This document shows, piece by piece, positions 1 to 10,648 of a stretch of 31,276 bases of DNA. Position numbers and translations under genes: made by a program. Location: contig RCNN01000294.1 of the NCBI GenBank assembly GCA_003667245.1, positions 1-31,276 on the forward strand, written 5' to 3'. This stretch comes from Heterostelium multicystogenum. Lineage: Eukaryota; Evosea; Eumycetozoa; Acytosteliales; Acytosteliaceae. The notes below the pieces were generated by a model. It worked only from the letters and a program-made list of their open reading frames with translations, did not search any database and had not been told where the DNA came from. Numbering within the stretch: position 1 is the stretch's first letter; every line of letters starts with the position of its first letter.

Positions 1-806
1 AAATGTCTATAGTTTAATCAAATATTAATATTATTGATTCACCTTTTGATAATATTGGGGTTGTATTTTCATACCTGTAAGTAACGTTCGAATGCTAAAT
101 TTACATTTATGAATTCAAAGCAGATGTCTCTAAAAATGAAATTTTTATGTGATTGTGCAAAGGAATTGAGCCTCTTGAGTTGAGACCTCCCTGGAAGTGT
201 CCAAATCGGACTTGTTTCCAACCATCATAATTAAGATATCTGGATCCGCCCATCTCTCTCAAAATTCATTAAGCCATCTAGTTACATTCTTGAAACTAAC
301 TTTTGATGTTATATCATATACAATCATTGCTCCAACTGCACCTCGATAATAACTAAATTCATTGATTTTGATTAGATTTCTAATTCTATTTCTACTTCGT
401 AACTGCTGATTGATAGGTGCAATATAAAATTTAAATCAACACTCAGCTGATGTATTATACATACCCGCTTGTGACTGCTCTAAAACGTTCTTGACCAGCA
501 GTATCCCCAAACTGAGCAGTGATCATTTTTCCTTCAATATCAAATCGACTTTGTACCGAAATCTACACCGATGGTAGCTTTGGTTTTCTCTGTAAATTCA
601 TTTCTTGTAAATCTGTTTAACAAATTGGACTTTCCTACTGCTGAGTCTCCAATTATAACAACTATAAAAAATAATAAGATATTAATTAATATCAAAAATC
701 GAACATCCAACACTCATTAGATCATTGCCTTGCAATCTTTGCTCTTTGCAATAATTAAGTAAACCTACTCTTAAATAAATAATCATTCTCTTCTTCTTGT
801 ACCAAT
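1..806 (-). CDS. Rab11-like small GTPase, partial at window edge, several one-base lesions
   Basis: Small Rab-family GTPase, expected to switch membrane traffic at endosomes or recycling vesicles. Read on the minus strand, a short first exon (about 806-763) encodes an acidic N-terminus ending in DYLFK. An intron follows, then the P-loop [14 protein letters not shown], switch I ATIGVDF, the DTAGQERF motif, [14 protein letters not shown], the guanine-specificity motif GNKSDL and ETSAL. The [14 protein letters not shown] context is closest to Rab11/RabA. The last visible exon stops at a GTATG donor near 76; the rest, including the prenylated C-terminus, lies off the window. The frame breaks repeatedly: an apparent extra T in the start codon context, an extra T before DIEG, an in-frame TGA after WLNEF, and further shifts around EAQ and NVNLAF. 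The invariant Trp before DTAG reads as Gly, possibly through two cancelling indels. Conservation between lesions argues for sequence error over a pseudogene. Confidence 0.8.
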
Positions 807-1841
807 GTCTATATCTTTTTTATTCTATATAATAATAATATTCTTAAAACAATAGCCTTATCTACTACTCTAATCTAATCTAATCTAATGTGATCTATCT
901 ATAATATTTTATAACTTTTAAAGGTTATTTTATCGATATCTATGCTATTAACTATATCTACGACGTACAATACAACAACAACTAACTAACTATTGAATGA
1001 TTTATTTAGTTAATCAACTAAATAATAATCTATTATTATAAAGTTATAAATATAACAATTATCTTTTTTGTTTTTAATTAAAGATGCTGAAAAATGAATT
1101 ATAAAACAATAACAACAACAACAAACAGTGAAACAAAACTCATAAAGTATTATTGTATTATTAAATGTTATTGGTGTGGTGGTGGTGGTGTTTAAAAAAG
1201 AAGAGAGATGAGAAGAGGGGAAGCGCACTCATCCAAAAACAAATAAAAAAACCCATTTTAAAAATTAGCAAAAAAATATTTCACTAAATGAGTGTGGTGT
1301 TCTTCTTTATTAATCGTCAAGTGATGTCTAGCTCCCAGGTTAGAAACTTTGATTCCTATGGTTACAAAATTATTGTAAATTTAGACAAACATTGAGCAGT
1401 CGTGTGAGATTGATTGATCAGTGACTTCTGAGAAAAATTTTTTTCGTAAAAATAATATATATATTGTGTTGTTCTGCCTACGTAGTGCATTTTAATCATT
1501 ACTATCTGCCTGCAAAAATTTAGTAGATTGTTTAATTGTCATCAATCAATAGATGTTATTTGTAAGATAACATTAAGTGTATGAATGATGCTTAAAATAT
1601 AGTATATTTTAGTGATGAGGTTTCTCTTTGTCATATGAGTTTTTTAAATTTTGATATTTTTTTTTTACAAATTTTGGTGGTGTTCTGATGATGGTGAGGC
1701 TTGTTTTGATCACCCTCTATGCTAGCCCTAATTGCATAAGTTGGAAAAGGATACCTTTATAGTTTGTTGTTGGAGCATATAGATCGATTGAAGAAGAAGT
1801 TAGTAGCAGCGTTGCTTGTGACTGTGTGTTTTTTGTAAGAA
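807..1841. other. AT-rich intergenic region
   Basis: Upstream region shared by the leftward Rab gene and the rightward unknown gene, so both promoters probably lie here. It is A/T-rich with short TA, CAA and GTG repeats. A 35-codon ATG ORF at about 1288-1395 is too short to support as a gene. I see no RNA gene or mobile element. Confidence 0.5.
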
Positions 1842-2925
1842 TGAAGATTGGTAATTTCACTTTGACTGCTTACACTTTGTATATGGGTATCACTTTGTTG
1901 GGAAGATCGCCGTTGGAGTTCTATACCAAGCAAGTCATTGAGTCGGGTGATAAAGCTATCACAGCCATTGCCAGATGAGAAGAAGAAATACTTTAAGGAG
2001 AGATCGAGAGAGCTTGGATACAACCGTATCGATTTCGATCACTGGGATCTGATGTTGACCGATGGTGACTTTATGAACTTTGGTGATCAAGACGCTGCGA
2101 TCTCACTCATCCCATACTCATGGCCTCCTCTCAAAAGAACGATCAGAGTCCATCATCGAAACATTCAGACCCATCAAGAAGACATTTAGAAACGATACAT
2201 CCATTGTGGATAAGATTACTTTTGCAGATGTAGATAGTAAGTATTACTGTACCAGCCATTGCAATAACAACAACAACAACTATATGTACTTACTTACTTA
2301 TTTACTTACTTATTGGTTCCAACTACCTTACTTTTGACTTTACTTTTGGCTTGATAAACTTAAAGATGATATTGATCTTAGAACACAACTTATTGAATCG
2401 TATGGAATTGTACCAATAACAAAGGAAGAAGAAGATGCCAACATCGAGATTATCAATACAACTGTGATTCAACAACCCATCGAAAGACATGATTATTTCA
2501 AATACCAAGGTGTTCTTGGCTACGTTTGTCCCAATGCTTGTCATCTCAAAGGTGCTGATTCCTCACAAATTCCCAGTGTCATTGGCACATCTCGCCATTC
2601 CATTCGCAGCAGTCGAACTCAACTACTACACAAAGGACAAGGAGCAGTGTGAGATGATCTACCGACAGGTCTACGCCAACAGCGAGCCACACCACTAATT
2701 TCATACAAACGCTATCTCAAAGCACAGATGCACCTCGAAAAGATCAAAAAGATCTACTCAAGAACAGGTGACTCCATTCTCTACCCCTGGAAGACCGACA
2801 AGATCAACGCCATCGACAAAATTTTAAAAGAGAACAACATCGCAACAACAGAATTTGAACAACAAGACAATAAAATAATAAATAATAATAATAATAATTT
2901 GAAATTATTGTTTTTTTTTTGTTAA
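1842..2925 (+). CDS. Unrecognised protein with one intron and frame breaks
   Basis: I do not recognise this protein. It starts at ATG 1842 with a short hydrophobic N-terminus (LTAYTLYMGITLLG) that could be a membrane anchor or targeting sequence. It continues in another frame with a charged stretch (DEKKKYFKERSRELGY, then FDHWDLMLTDGDFMNFG), then SIIETFRPIKKTF. An intron fits 2237-2365 (GTAAGT to AAAG, joining GAT A|AT). After it come DIDLRTQLIESYGIVPITKEEED, a moderately hydrophobic part (FVPMLVISKVLIPHKF), VELNYYTKDKEQCEMIYRQVY and a lysine-rich end (MHLEKIKKIYSRTGD). The coding signal jumps between frames near 1965, 2110, 2520 and 2695, as in neighbouring genes, so one gene is more likely than several. 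The stop is uncertain: the final frame runs through an AAT repeat to 2925, and the true stop may be earlier. Product length is about 310 residues. Confidence 0.55.
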
Positions 2926-3516
2926 TAAAATATTCTCTTCATTTTTTTTGTAGTGTAATTAAATTAAATCCACAAAATTTAAATTCAAATTCAAATTAAA
3001 TAGTTTTTCTAACAGCTAAATAAAAATGTACCTCATCAGGTTTGGCTGTGAAAAATGTTAAAATACAAAGTTTATGATAAAATTTAATATGAGAAAACAA
3101 AATTGATTCGGATTTTGAAATTATAAAAAATTGTGCGCCAAAATGTAGAAAAAAGTGTTGAAAAATAATTTTGAAAATGATGGGTATTTTCCTCTGTTTT
3201 ATATGGTGAGCGAGTGTGAATCGGATTTTTGAATTTGGTTCAAATGAGGGGATGGAATAAATTGTTTAAAGTTTTGCATAAAAAACCATTTCATTCATTT
3301 TACGACACCAAAAACTTAGCAAGTCTATCCAAAGATTTTGTAAATACAATGTAAGTGCATGCACATCACTTAATTTAATATATTAAGAACAACCATTTCT
3401 AATATTATTTTTTTAAAATATATTATAGTTGTTTGTTCACATACAATTATTATAAATCATTCTCCCCCCCATTTAAAAGTTATATTTCCTATTCAATACT
3501 TTAAGTAATTTAAATA
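2926..3516. other. AT-rich intergenic region upstream of the histone gene
   Basis: No gene seen. It holds the 3' end of the unknown gene and the promoter of the histone H4 gene. T-runs and a C7 run (about 3463-3469) lie close to the histone start. Confidence 0.5.
3451..3457 (+). promoter_or_regulatory. TATA-like element of the histone H4 gene
   Basis: TATAAAT lies 60 bp before the H4 ATG, followed by a C-run. The position is reasonable for a TATA box, but such motifs are common by chance in this AT-rich DNA. Confidence 0.35.
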
Positions 3517-3839
3517 ATGTCATCCACAGCCGGTAGAGGTAAAACAGGAGGTAAAGTCGGTGGTAAAGTAGGTGCCAAGAGACACAGAAAGGTCTTGAAG
3601 GATTACATCTACGGTATTACCAAGCCAGCCATCCGTCGTCTCGCAAGAAGAGGTGGTGTCAAGCGTATCTCCTTCCCAATCTACGAAGAAATCCGTAACG
3701 TCCTTCGTCAATTCTTGGAACATGTCATTCGTGATTCCGTTGCCTACACTGAGCATGCCAATCGTCGTACCGTAACTGCTATGGACGTCGTCTATGCCCT
3801 CAAGAAGCAAGGTCGTACCTCTACGGTTTCAATTCTTAA
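3517..3839 (+). CDS. Divergent histone H4 (variant), frameshifted near the C-terminus
   Basis: Core nucleosomal histone. The tail keeps the spaced lysines of H4 ([20 protein letters not shown]), and the fold is clear from [32 protein letters not shown] and [11 protein letters not shown]. It differs at normally near-invariant places: DYIYGIT for [15 protein letters not shown] for [19 protein letters not shown] for AVTYTEHAKRK, and about four extra N-terminal residues. The apparent ORF reads on to 3969 because one C appears to be missing near 3818-3819. In the shifted frame the expected end RTLYGF appears, followed by NS and TAA at 3837-3839, giving about 107 residues. No intron is seen. It is followed 440 bp later by the SMCHD1-like gene on the same strand. 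Naming it a variant rather than the main H4 is inference, because the other H4 genes of this genome are not visible. Confidence 0.9.
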
Positions 3840-4280
3840 ACATCTTAACAGATTTTTGCAGAAGACCAGATTTCTGGTGTCATACAAAAGGTGTTTTTTA
3901 ACACCACCCATATACAAAGGATCTTTTCTTTATCATCATACCCTTATTATAATTGATCATATCTACTAATATTTTTTTGAAAGTTTATAACATTTTAAAA
4001 AATTGATAAAGAATATAGTCATTTTTAATTAAAGGGCTATTCCATCAAGTCTAGATCTAGATTAGAAATCTATGATAAAAGATAAAAAATATCTAAAATA
4101 AAATTCATTTAAAAAATTAAATTGTAAAATTGAAATTCAATTGAAATTGACATTTTTCCGAGTATTGGATTTTCAAAACTATTGTCATCATCAATGTTAT
4201 TATCATATCTACAATTTCATGTTTTAATTATTTCTATTCATATTATAGTTATAGATAGTAGTATTATTTGATTGATAATT

Positions 4281-7200
4281 ATGAAATCATCATCATCATC
4301 AAAGAATGAAGATATCAGTAAAAAAAGAAAAAGTGACTCTGGAGTCAGCTATAGTGATGAGTCGTCTAAAACAAGCATCAACCATTCGTTTCACCGGTAA
4401 GAGATAACAAGAAGGTGAAGCCTATGCCTACGTCCTCCACAGACTTAGTTGTAAAAAATATATACCTCCTACAAGTATGTAAAGTTATACATTATTCCAT
4501 GGATTATAGAACAACTTTTAACACTTTATCCCAATAGTTTTAATATCAAGAAAAGGAAAAAGATATACTATCGATACACCTGAAACATTTATACATTTTA
4601 GGAATGAAATTAATACTCTTAAAATTATTAGTTCAAAGGTATGAAATATATATATGATATTTTGAACTATAGGAATGAGTTTTAACATCTATTTGTCAAA
4701 TCAATAACAAAACAACATAGAATATATATTTTATAGATTTATCAAACAAACCGATTACAGATGAAATTAGTTATCAGCAATTCCTTACTTCACATAATAA
4801 TATCATTATAGTTTATGGCGACAAGGAGAATCCACTCGAAAACCCTGAGGAATTGATGGTCGATGTCACACCTTCAAAGAGTATTCTCCTGAAAGCCGGT
4901 ACATCTGATTATACGTAAGTTTCGAGTTCATCAACTACAGATGCTGATTTTTGATATGGTACAGTATTCTAATACCGGTACATTAGTACACCAAATGCAT
5001 TTGCAGAGTTTATAGATAATGCAATTCAAGCAGTTAGAAAATAATCCAGCAGGTGAAAAAACAATTAAGATCACTGTAAACAAGCCAAATTCACATGGCT
5101 TATCTGTAAGTAGTTCTCGAGAATGGATCACGATAGATAAGGAGGTTATTAACTCACTGTGTTCAGTCAATTTCGATTTGGGATAATGGATGTGGAATGA
5201 GTAAAGATGTTTTACAGAGATGGGCTACAATGGGTATGTCACAGGCAGATCTAGATCAAAGGTCACAGGACTCAGATAGTGGTAGCGGAAGCAGCAGTGG
5301 TGCGTCACAGGGTAGTGCAAAGACAGCCAATGGATTGATTTCAAGATTTGGTGTTGGTGCAAAAAAAGCAGCTTTTTATTTGGGTACAGAGATTACCGTT
5401 TCTACCAAAGTAAAATCTAATAGCTGGGTCAATGAAGCCACGATCTCTTTGGATATTCTTAGCTCAACAGGAGATCAGGACTGGAAGATTCCCATTAAAG
5501 TTCGAGAATCTACAAAAGAGGAGCGATCCCAACAATTCACAGAGGTCAAGATTAACAATGTTAGTGTTTCGAGACTCCTGTTGACACCAATCAACTTTTG
5601 AAGAATCTATGATTGCGCTGAAGCGAGATCTGGCGCATATCTACTATTATTATATACATCCTGATCCAACCAATAGGAGTCATTATCATTTTGAAGAGGA
5701 GGAAGTTGCTGAGGAAGAAGACGACGACGAAGAAACAAACTTGTCAGATAGCGAAAAGACAGCAACACAAAAGAGTAAAGCAATTAAGAAAGGAGACTAC
5801 AATTTAATATTGAATGGTTTGGATTTGGTACAGGTTACAGATTCGATGGAAAGTCTCTATATCAATCATGGAAAAAGAGTCAAGTGCTTTGAACTTCAAG
5901 TCGATACCACACTTGGTGATTTCACACTAGTCAAGTGCCATCTCAGATATTTTCCATATATTCAGGAGTGCGAAACCCTTCCCATCCCAATATCGTGTCT
6001 CAATGGAGCATCCTGGCGAAAAATATTAACACTTTCCCACTCTCACTTCGAAAGCCTGGTTTCGAAGTGTTCTGGAATGGTCGTTTGATCCCTGACGCAC
6101 ATATAGAGAGACTTGGATTTATGACCACAGGAGCCAGAGTGGAGGGAGAAAAGATCGAAGAAAAATACGCACAACGTGTAAAAGGAGCACTTTTTTTGAC
6201 ATCAGCATTCCCAGTCAACCAAAACAAAAACTCATATCATCAAGGAACATCCAATCTTTTTGAATCTCGAAAGGGCAGGATCTAGACAGAATAGTAACGA
6301 GTGGAAAAAGTGGATTCTTCGTTGTCACAAGATGGATCAAGATTTTCAATTTGAAACAGACCTCTATGACTCAGCTAGTAACAGAACTTACTGTAAATCT
6401 GTGTCGATTGGAGGAGTTACTTATCGTCGTGAAGATGCGATTGCATTGAATACGCGTCCTGTGGTCTATGGTTTAATCAAACAGATGTTTTTCTCTGGTA
6501 TGCCAGAGCTCCGAACAAAGCATCTTTTCCTTGGCGATAGATCGATTAAACTACAAACCAATGGAACAGCTGGAGATGTACCCTATCAATAGAGTGAGGC
6601 AAAAGATTTGTCCTGCTGATTACGAAAAGATGCGCGACCAACAAAGATCGAAGCTTCCATCGAGACTCAAAATTATAGAAGCGGATAAATCACCTCTTCC
6701 CAAGAAAGAGTATATGACAGGTGAAGCAATCACATGGCTAACTGTTGCGCTACTAGACAGCTCTAAACCACCAAAAGAAGTCGAAAGAAGAATCACAGAC
6801 GCGGAGTTGATAAAGATTGATTTAAGTATAAACTACCAACCAACTAATGAATTGATTTTGCACTCCTCATCTTCTTCCTATTATGAGCCTGGTAAAAGCA
6901 TCGTTTAGGCTAAGCAACACTCCATTCAACAAGACCGGCGCATATGTATTCACTTTTACATGTAGCTATCCAAATGTTAAGCCTGCATCACATTATATCA
7001 AAGTGATAGCTGGAGAGCCCAAGTCTATTTCCGCCAAATACAAAAGTGAAACCACACCTCGAGTTCCACTGGAGAGTCCTCTGCCCACTATTGTCGTTTC
7101 TGCTTTGGATGACCATTCCAACGAAGTTCCGCTTTCAGAGTTGCTACCAATCAAATATACTGGAACATTTGTTAATTCCAAAGAGTCCATTAGATTATCT

Positions 7201-10200
7201 GAGGATTTTGATGTAGGAATTGTAGATGGAAAGATAGAGATAGAGAATATGCGTGTACTGAGCGCGAGCCTAGGTGATGAATACGAAGCGGAAATGATTA
7301 TATCACTCAAGTACAATGGAATGATGTGCAAGCTGGATCCTATTAAATTGATATGTGGTCCTCCAATTTCCATATCATTTGTAGATGATCCATTTGTAGA
7401 AACAGTTATGAATCTTACCAAGGTGAATCCATTTAGTATAGTTATGAAAGATAAATGTGGAAATACTTATCTCAGTGAATCAGCAATCAGCCAAGTATCT
7501 CAAAAGACTAGAAGAAGTAAAAAGCATAATACCTCCCAAGAGTATATTATTGCCTCATCACCTGTTTTGGAAGAGAATGTCACAGTGATTAGTGATGAAA
7601 ATGGTTATTTTAATTTCCAGGATTCAAAATCATTATTAATATCGGAGAAAGTTGAGATGGATTTCGAAACTCCAGGTACCATCGCTAAAAAGACCACATC
7701 TAGCCAACCCATACAGTTTACATTTTACAAGGGCAAAAATGAAATTTGCACTGTCGAGAAGTCTGTGGTGATTACACCATCTTCAAAGCCAGCACATCTA
7801 AAGTTGATTCCCCTTTCAGAGTCTACTTTGTTCCGTTTGGATGAAGACAGCTACCGTTCGATGTCTGGATCATCGCAAAAGTTTGGAATTAAGGTTTATA
7901 GTGCTGGAGGTGGTGGACGTGGACCTTTTGAGCTCTCAAATCTAACTGGAAAGATCTCAACAAGTTGGAGTTCATCATCAAAGAATACTGAAGTAACAAT
8001 GAACGAAGCGAATATCCTTGAACTCCCTTTGCTAATAACAGATGCAATTTCACGTGTTATGATGCATTGGGTAAGTTTAAAGACAAGTTGGGAGTTGGAG
8101 CATAAGAAGAACATCGATTTAAAAAAAGAGTTTTCCATTCAAACTACTGGTGGAGCTCCCACAACCTTCTTTGTCCAGTTTGGAAAATTCCCATCCAGCA
8201 AGATTCGTTGTGATTCAGAAGTTTTAGTCGATTTGAAGCTAAATGATAAGAGGGGAAATGTCGTTACACCAGCAGAAGCGAGAAATGGTATAAGCATTGA
8301 ACCATATTTTGTACTTCAGTCAAAACAACGAATCACAAATTGCCGAGATAAAAAGTTGCATCATAGAACCATTCAATACCGAGAAGAATCTTTATCCATG
8401 CCGACTTACAATGATTGGATACGGTGAATTGACACTAATTGCAAAAGATAGAAATAACCAGATAGCAGAGTTTCCACTTAAATTTACAATGATTGAAGGT
8501 ACTGCCTCACAAGTCCGTGTCAATGGACTTTCAAAGCTCACAATTACATGTTCGCGAGGCGATTATTTAGAGGAGATTAAAGTAACAATATGTGATACTC
8601 TTGGCAATGTTACTAGTAATAGTGGTATCGAGATCGAATATGAGTGGGTAAATCTACAGGGTGCACAGCCACCATTACAAATCAAGTCGAAGACTTTGAT
8701 CAAGTCAGGAGTCGGTTCAATCAAGAACATGGATATCACAGGTGCAGAAGGAACTTATGAACTAAGAGCTAGAACAAAGAATATCAACATGCAAGAAGCA
8801 GTTATTTTCTTTGTTGTAAAGGGTTCGTCCTCCATATTTCTTTACAATGATTCACCAATTGCAGTTGTCTCAAATACTGTAATCCCGCCAATTAAGATTT
8901 CACTTATTAACCCCGATGGCCAGGCGCTAATTGTAAACAAAGAAAATGTTCGAATGCTCCTGCATATGAAATCGTTCACCTGTAACTCAGTGGAGCAGAA
9001 TGGATCGGTTTATAGTTTCGAAGGAATTCAGGCACCAAGAAAATCTAATAAGTATCCCCTCAGATTTGTCTACTCAACAAGTGTATCAAACAAAGTAGAG
9101 TTAGACTCCACTTTGGTTGTCATTCCAGATGAGCCAATCAGATTACATACTTTATCAATCATATCACCACAAACCTCATCAGTTTTGGCTAAAGATTTCA
9201 TTATTTATGCGGTGGACCAATGTGATAACAAAGTTGTTAAAGATGGAAGTGTTCAGGCTTCAATCGAATTATCAAAACAACCCCAATCGCAAGGCACATC
9301 TTTTACAGCACCAGTTTTGATACAAACTGAACCTGTACCTTTCAACGAGGAAGGTGAAGCCATTTTCCCATTGTTAAGCCTAAGAGAGTCTATAGGAGTT
9401 TCGCAGGCCTATTGTATTAAATTCACTACCAACCTCAAAGACGTCAGTTCTCATTCCATTGAATTCGTATTTACAAATAGTAAAGAAGATATCGATAAGA
9501 AAGTGGAGTTAGAATCACAGCGTGTTTCACTAAATAAGGAAATCAATGAAACCAATATGGCAATTGACAGCTTAAAGACAAAATTTTCGACATACACCGC
9601 TAAAAAAGAGCAGTTCAAGCATCTGATTGAGGAATCAAAGAAAAATTTGCAAGACTTTGATCCTAATTTTGCTAAGACAAAGGCAACTCCAGAAGAAGTT
9701 AGAAAGACGCTACAAAGTATTCTTCAAGAGATTGACGACATGAATTCCCAACCTAGAAGGCGGCCATCTGTTCCAACCAATCCAATTTCAAAGGAAATGT
9801 CAGAGCTTTCTAGGTCAAGCACTCAGGAGACAGGTATACTTGGACTAGTTATGGAATTGTTTTGTATAGAATCAATAGATGAAGCCAGAGTTATTTCAAA
9901 GCTAATCGGAAGAAAAATGGAAACAGTTGTTGTACAGAATAAGGGATTTTTGGATCGTTACTACAATCAATACAAAGATTCGCGAACTCCTGTTTACTTT
10001 TTATCTTTAGATTTAATTACATCCTATTATGATAGGAACGAGCAACCTTCGAATGGAGTCCAGTCCACCAAATTGAACTTACAGCTCATTCCCAATGCAC
10101 CAAATCATGGATTTGTTGATTTCCTTGTAAATAGAATTCAGATGAAAGAGAAGCATGAGAAGCTAAGAAGATCACTTTGGTTGGACACTTTTTAGAGATG

Positions 10201-10614
10201 CCCTGGTTTTCCAATCACTCAAAGATGGTTATGCCTACAGAGATTACTGCATGAAAATGAGAAAGAACTGTGGTCCTATCATTGCGTTGAACGAAAAGTG
10301 AATTAATAGAAGCAAGTGGCATGGTGATGGTAGGAAAGAAAGACACAAATAGCGACGACCGTTTCCTCATTGGGCAATTGCCTATAAGTGAAAGTCCGGA
10401 GTTTGCAAGATTACACCATAAGCGTCATCTATGGGATACATTCAAGAGAGTCAACCACGAACAATATACCTATAACAAGGCAAACTCTAATGATATACAA
10501 ATGTGTTTGATAGAAATGCAGAAACTCGAGGCAAAGAATAGTTCTCTTCAAAACAAGTATCAAAATGTTTGTGAAGAGATCAAAAAGATTGAATCCAAAT
10601 TAAATAATCATTAA
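4281..10614 (+). CDS. SMCHD1-like protein: ubiquitin-like region, GHKL ATPase, SMC hinge
   Basis: Large non-canonical SMC protein. In mammals SMCHD1 acts in chromatin silencing and dimerises through its hinge. Read over several exons and frame breaks: a Ser/Lys-rich start at ATG 4281; a ubiquitin-like segment (ILISRKGKRYTIDTPETFIHF) ending at LLKAGTSDY; the GHKL N-box FAEFIDNAIQAV (about 5000-5035); WDNGCGM after an intron ending near 5165; RFGVGAKKAAFYLG (about 5345-5390); an acidic insert near 5700-5745; and the SMCHD1-type block FEVFWNGRLIPDAHIERLGF. A long beta-rich middle follows, in frames 6883-8427 and 8297-10195. A coiled-coil stretch near 9480-9690 precedes an SMC hinge (GILGLVMELFCIESIDEARVI, PVYFLSLDLI, then LIEASGMVMVGKK about 10305). 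The expected product, about 2000 residues, matches the size of SMCHD1. Frame shifts often fall in homopolymers (for example 5038-5041 and 5596-5599). Introns near 4396, 4480, 4640, 4915 and 5107 are approximate. The identity is strong; the boundaries are not. Confidence 0.85.
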
Positions 10615-10648
10615 ATACCTCAACATCATAATAATGATTTTATTTAAT

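Noticed and set aside
3520..3810. 96-codon minus-strand ORF opposite the H4 gene
   Set aside because: Exact shadow of the histone coding strand, which has clear homology.
3840..3969. C-terminal extension of the histone ORF
   Set aside because: Arises from a one-base shift; the residues are non-coding in character and the canonical H4 end is found in the adjacent frame.
4281..10614. SMCHD1-like region as several small separate genes
   Set aside because: Frames join in the expected domain order of one family, and breaks fall in homopolymers without start or stop context.
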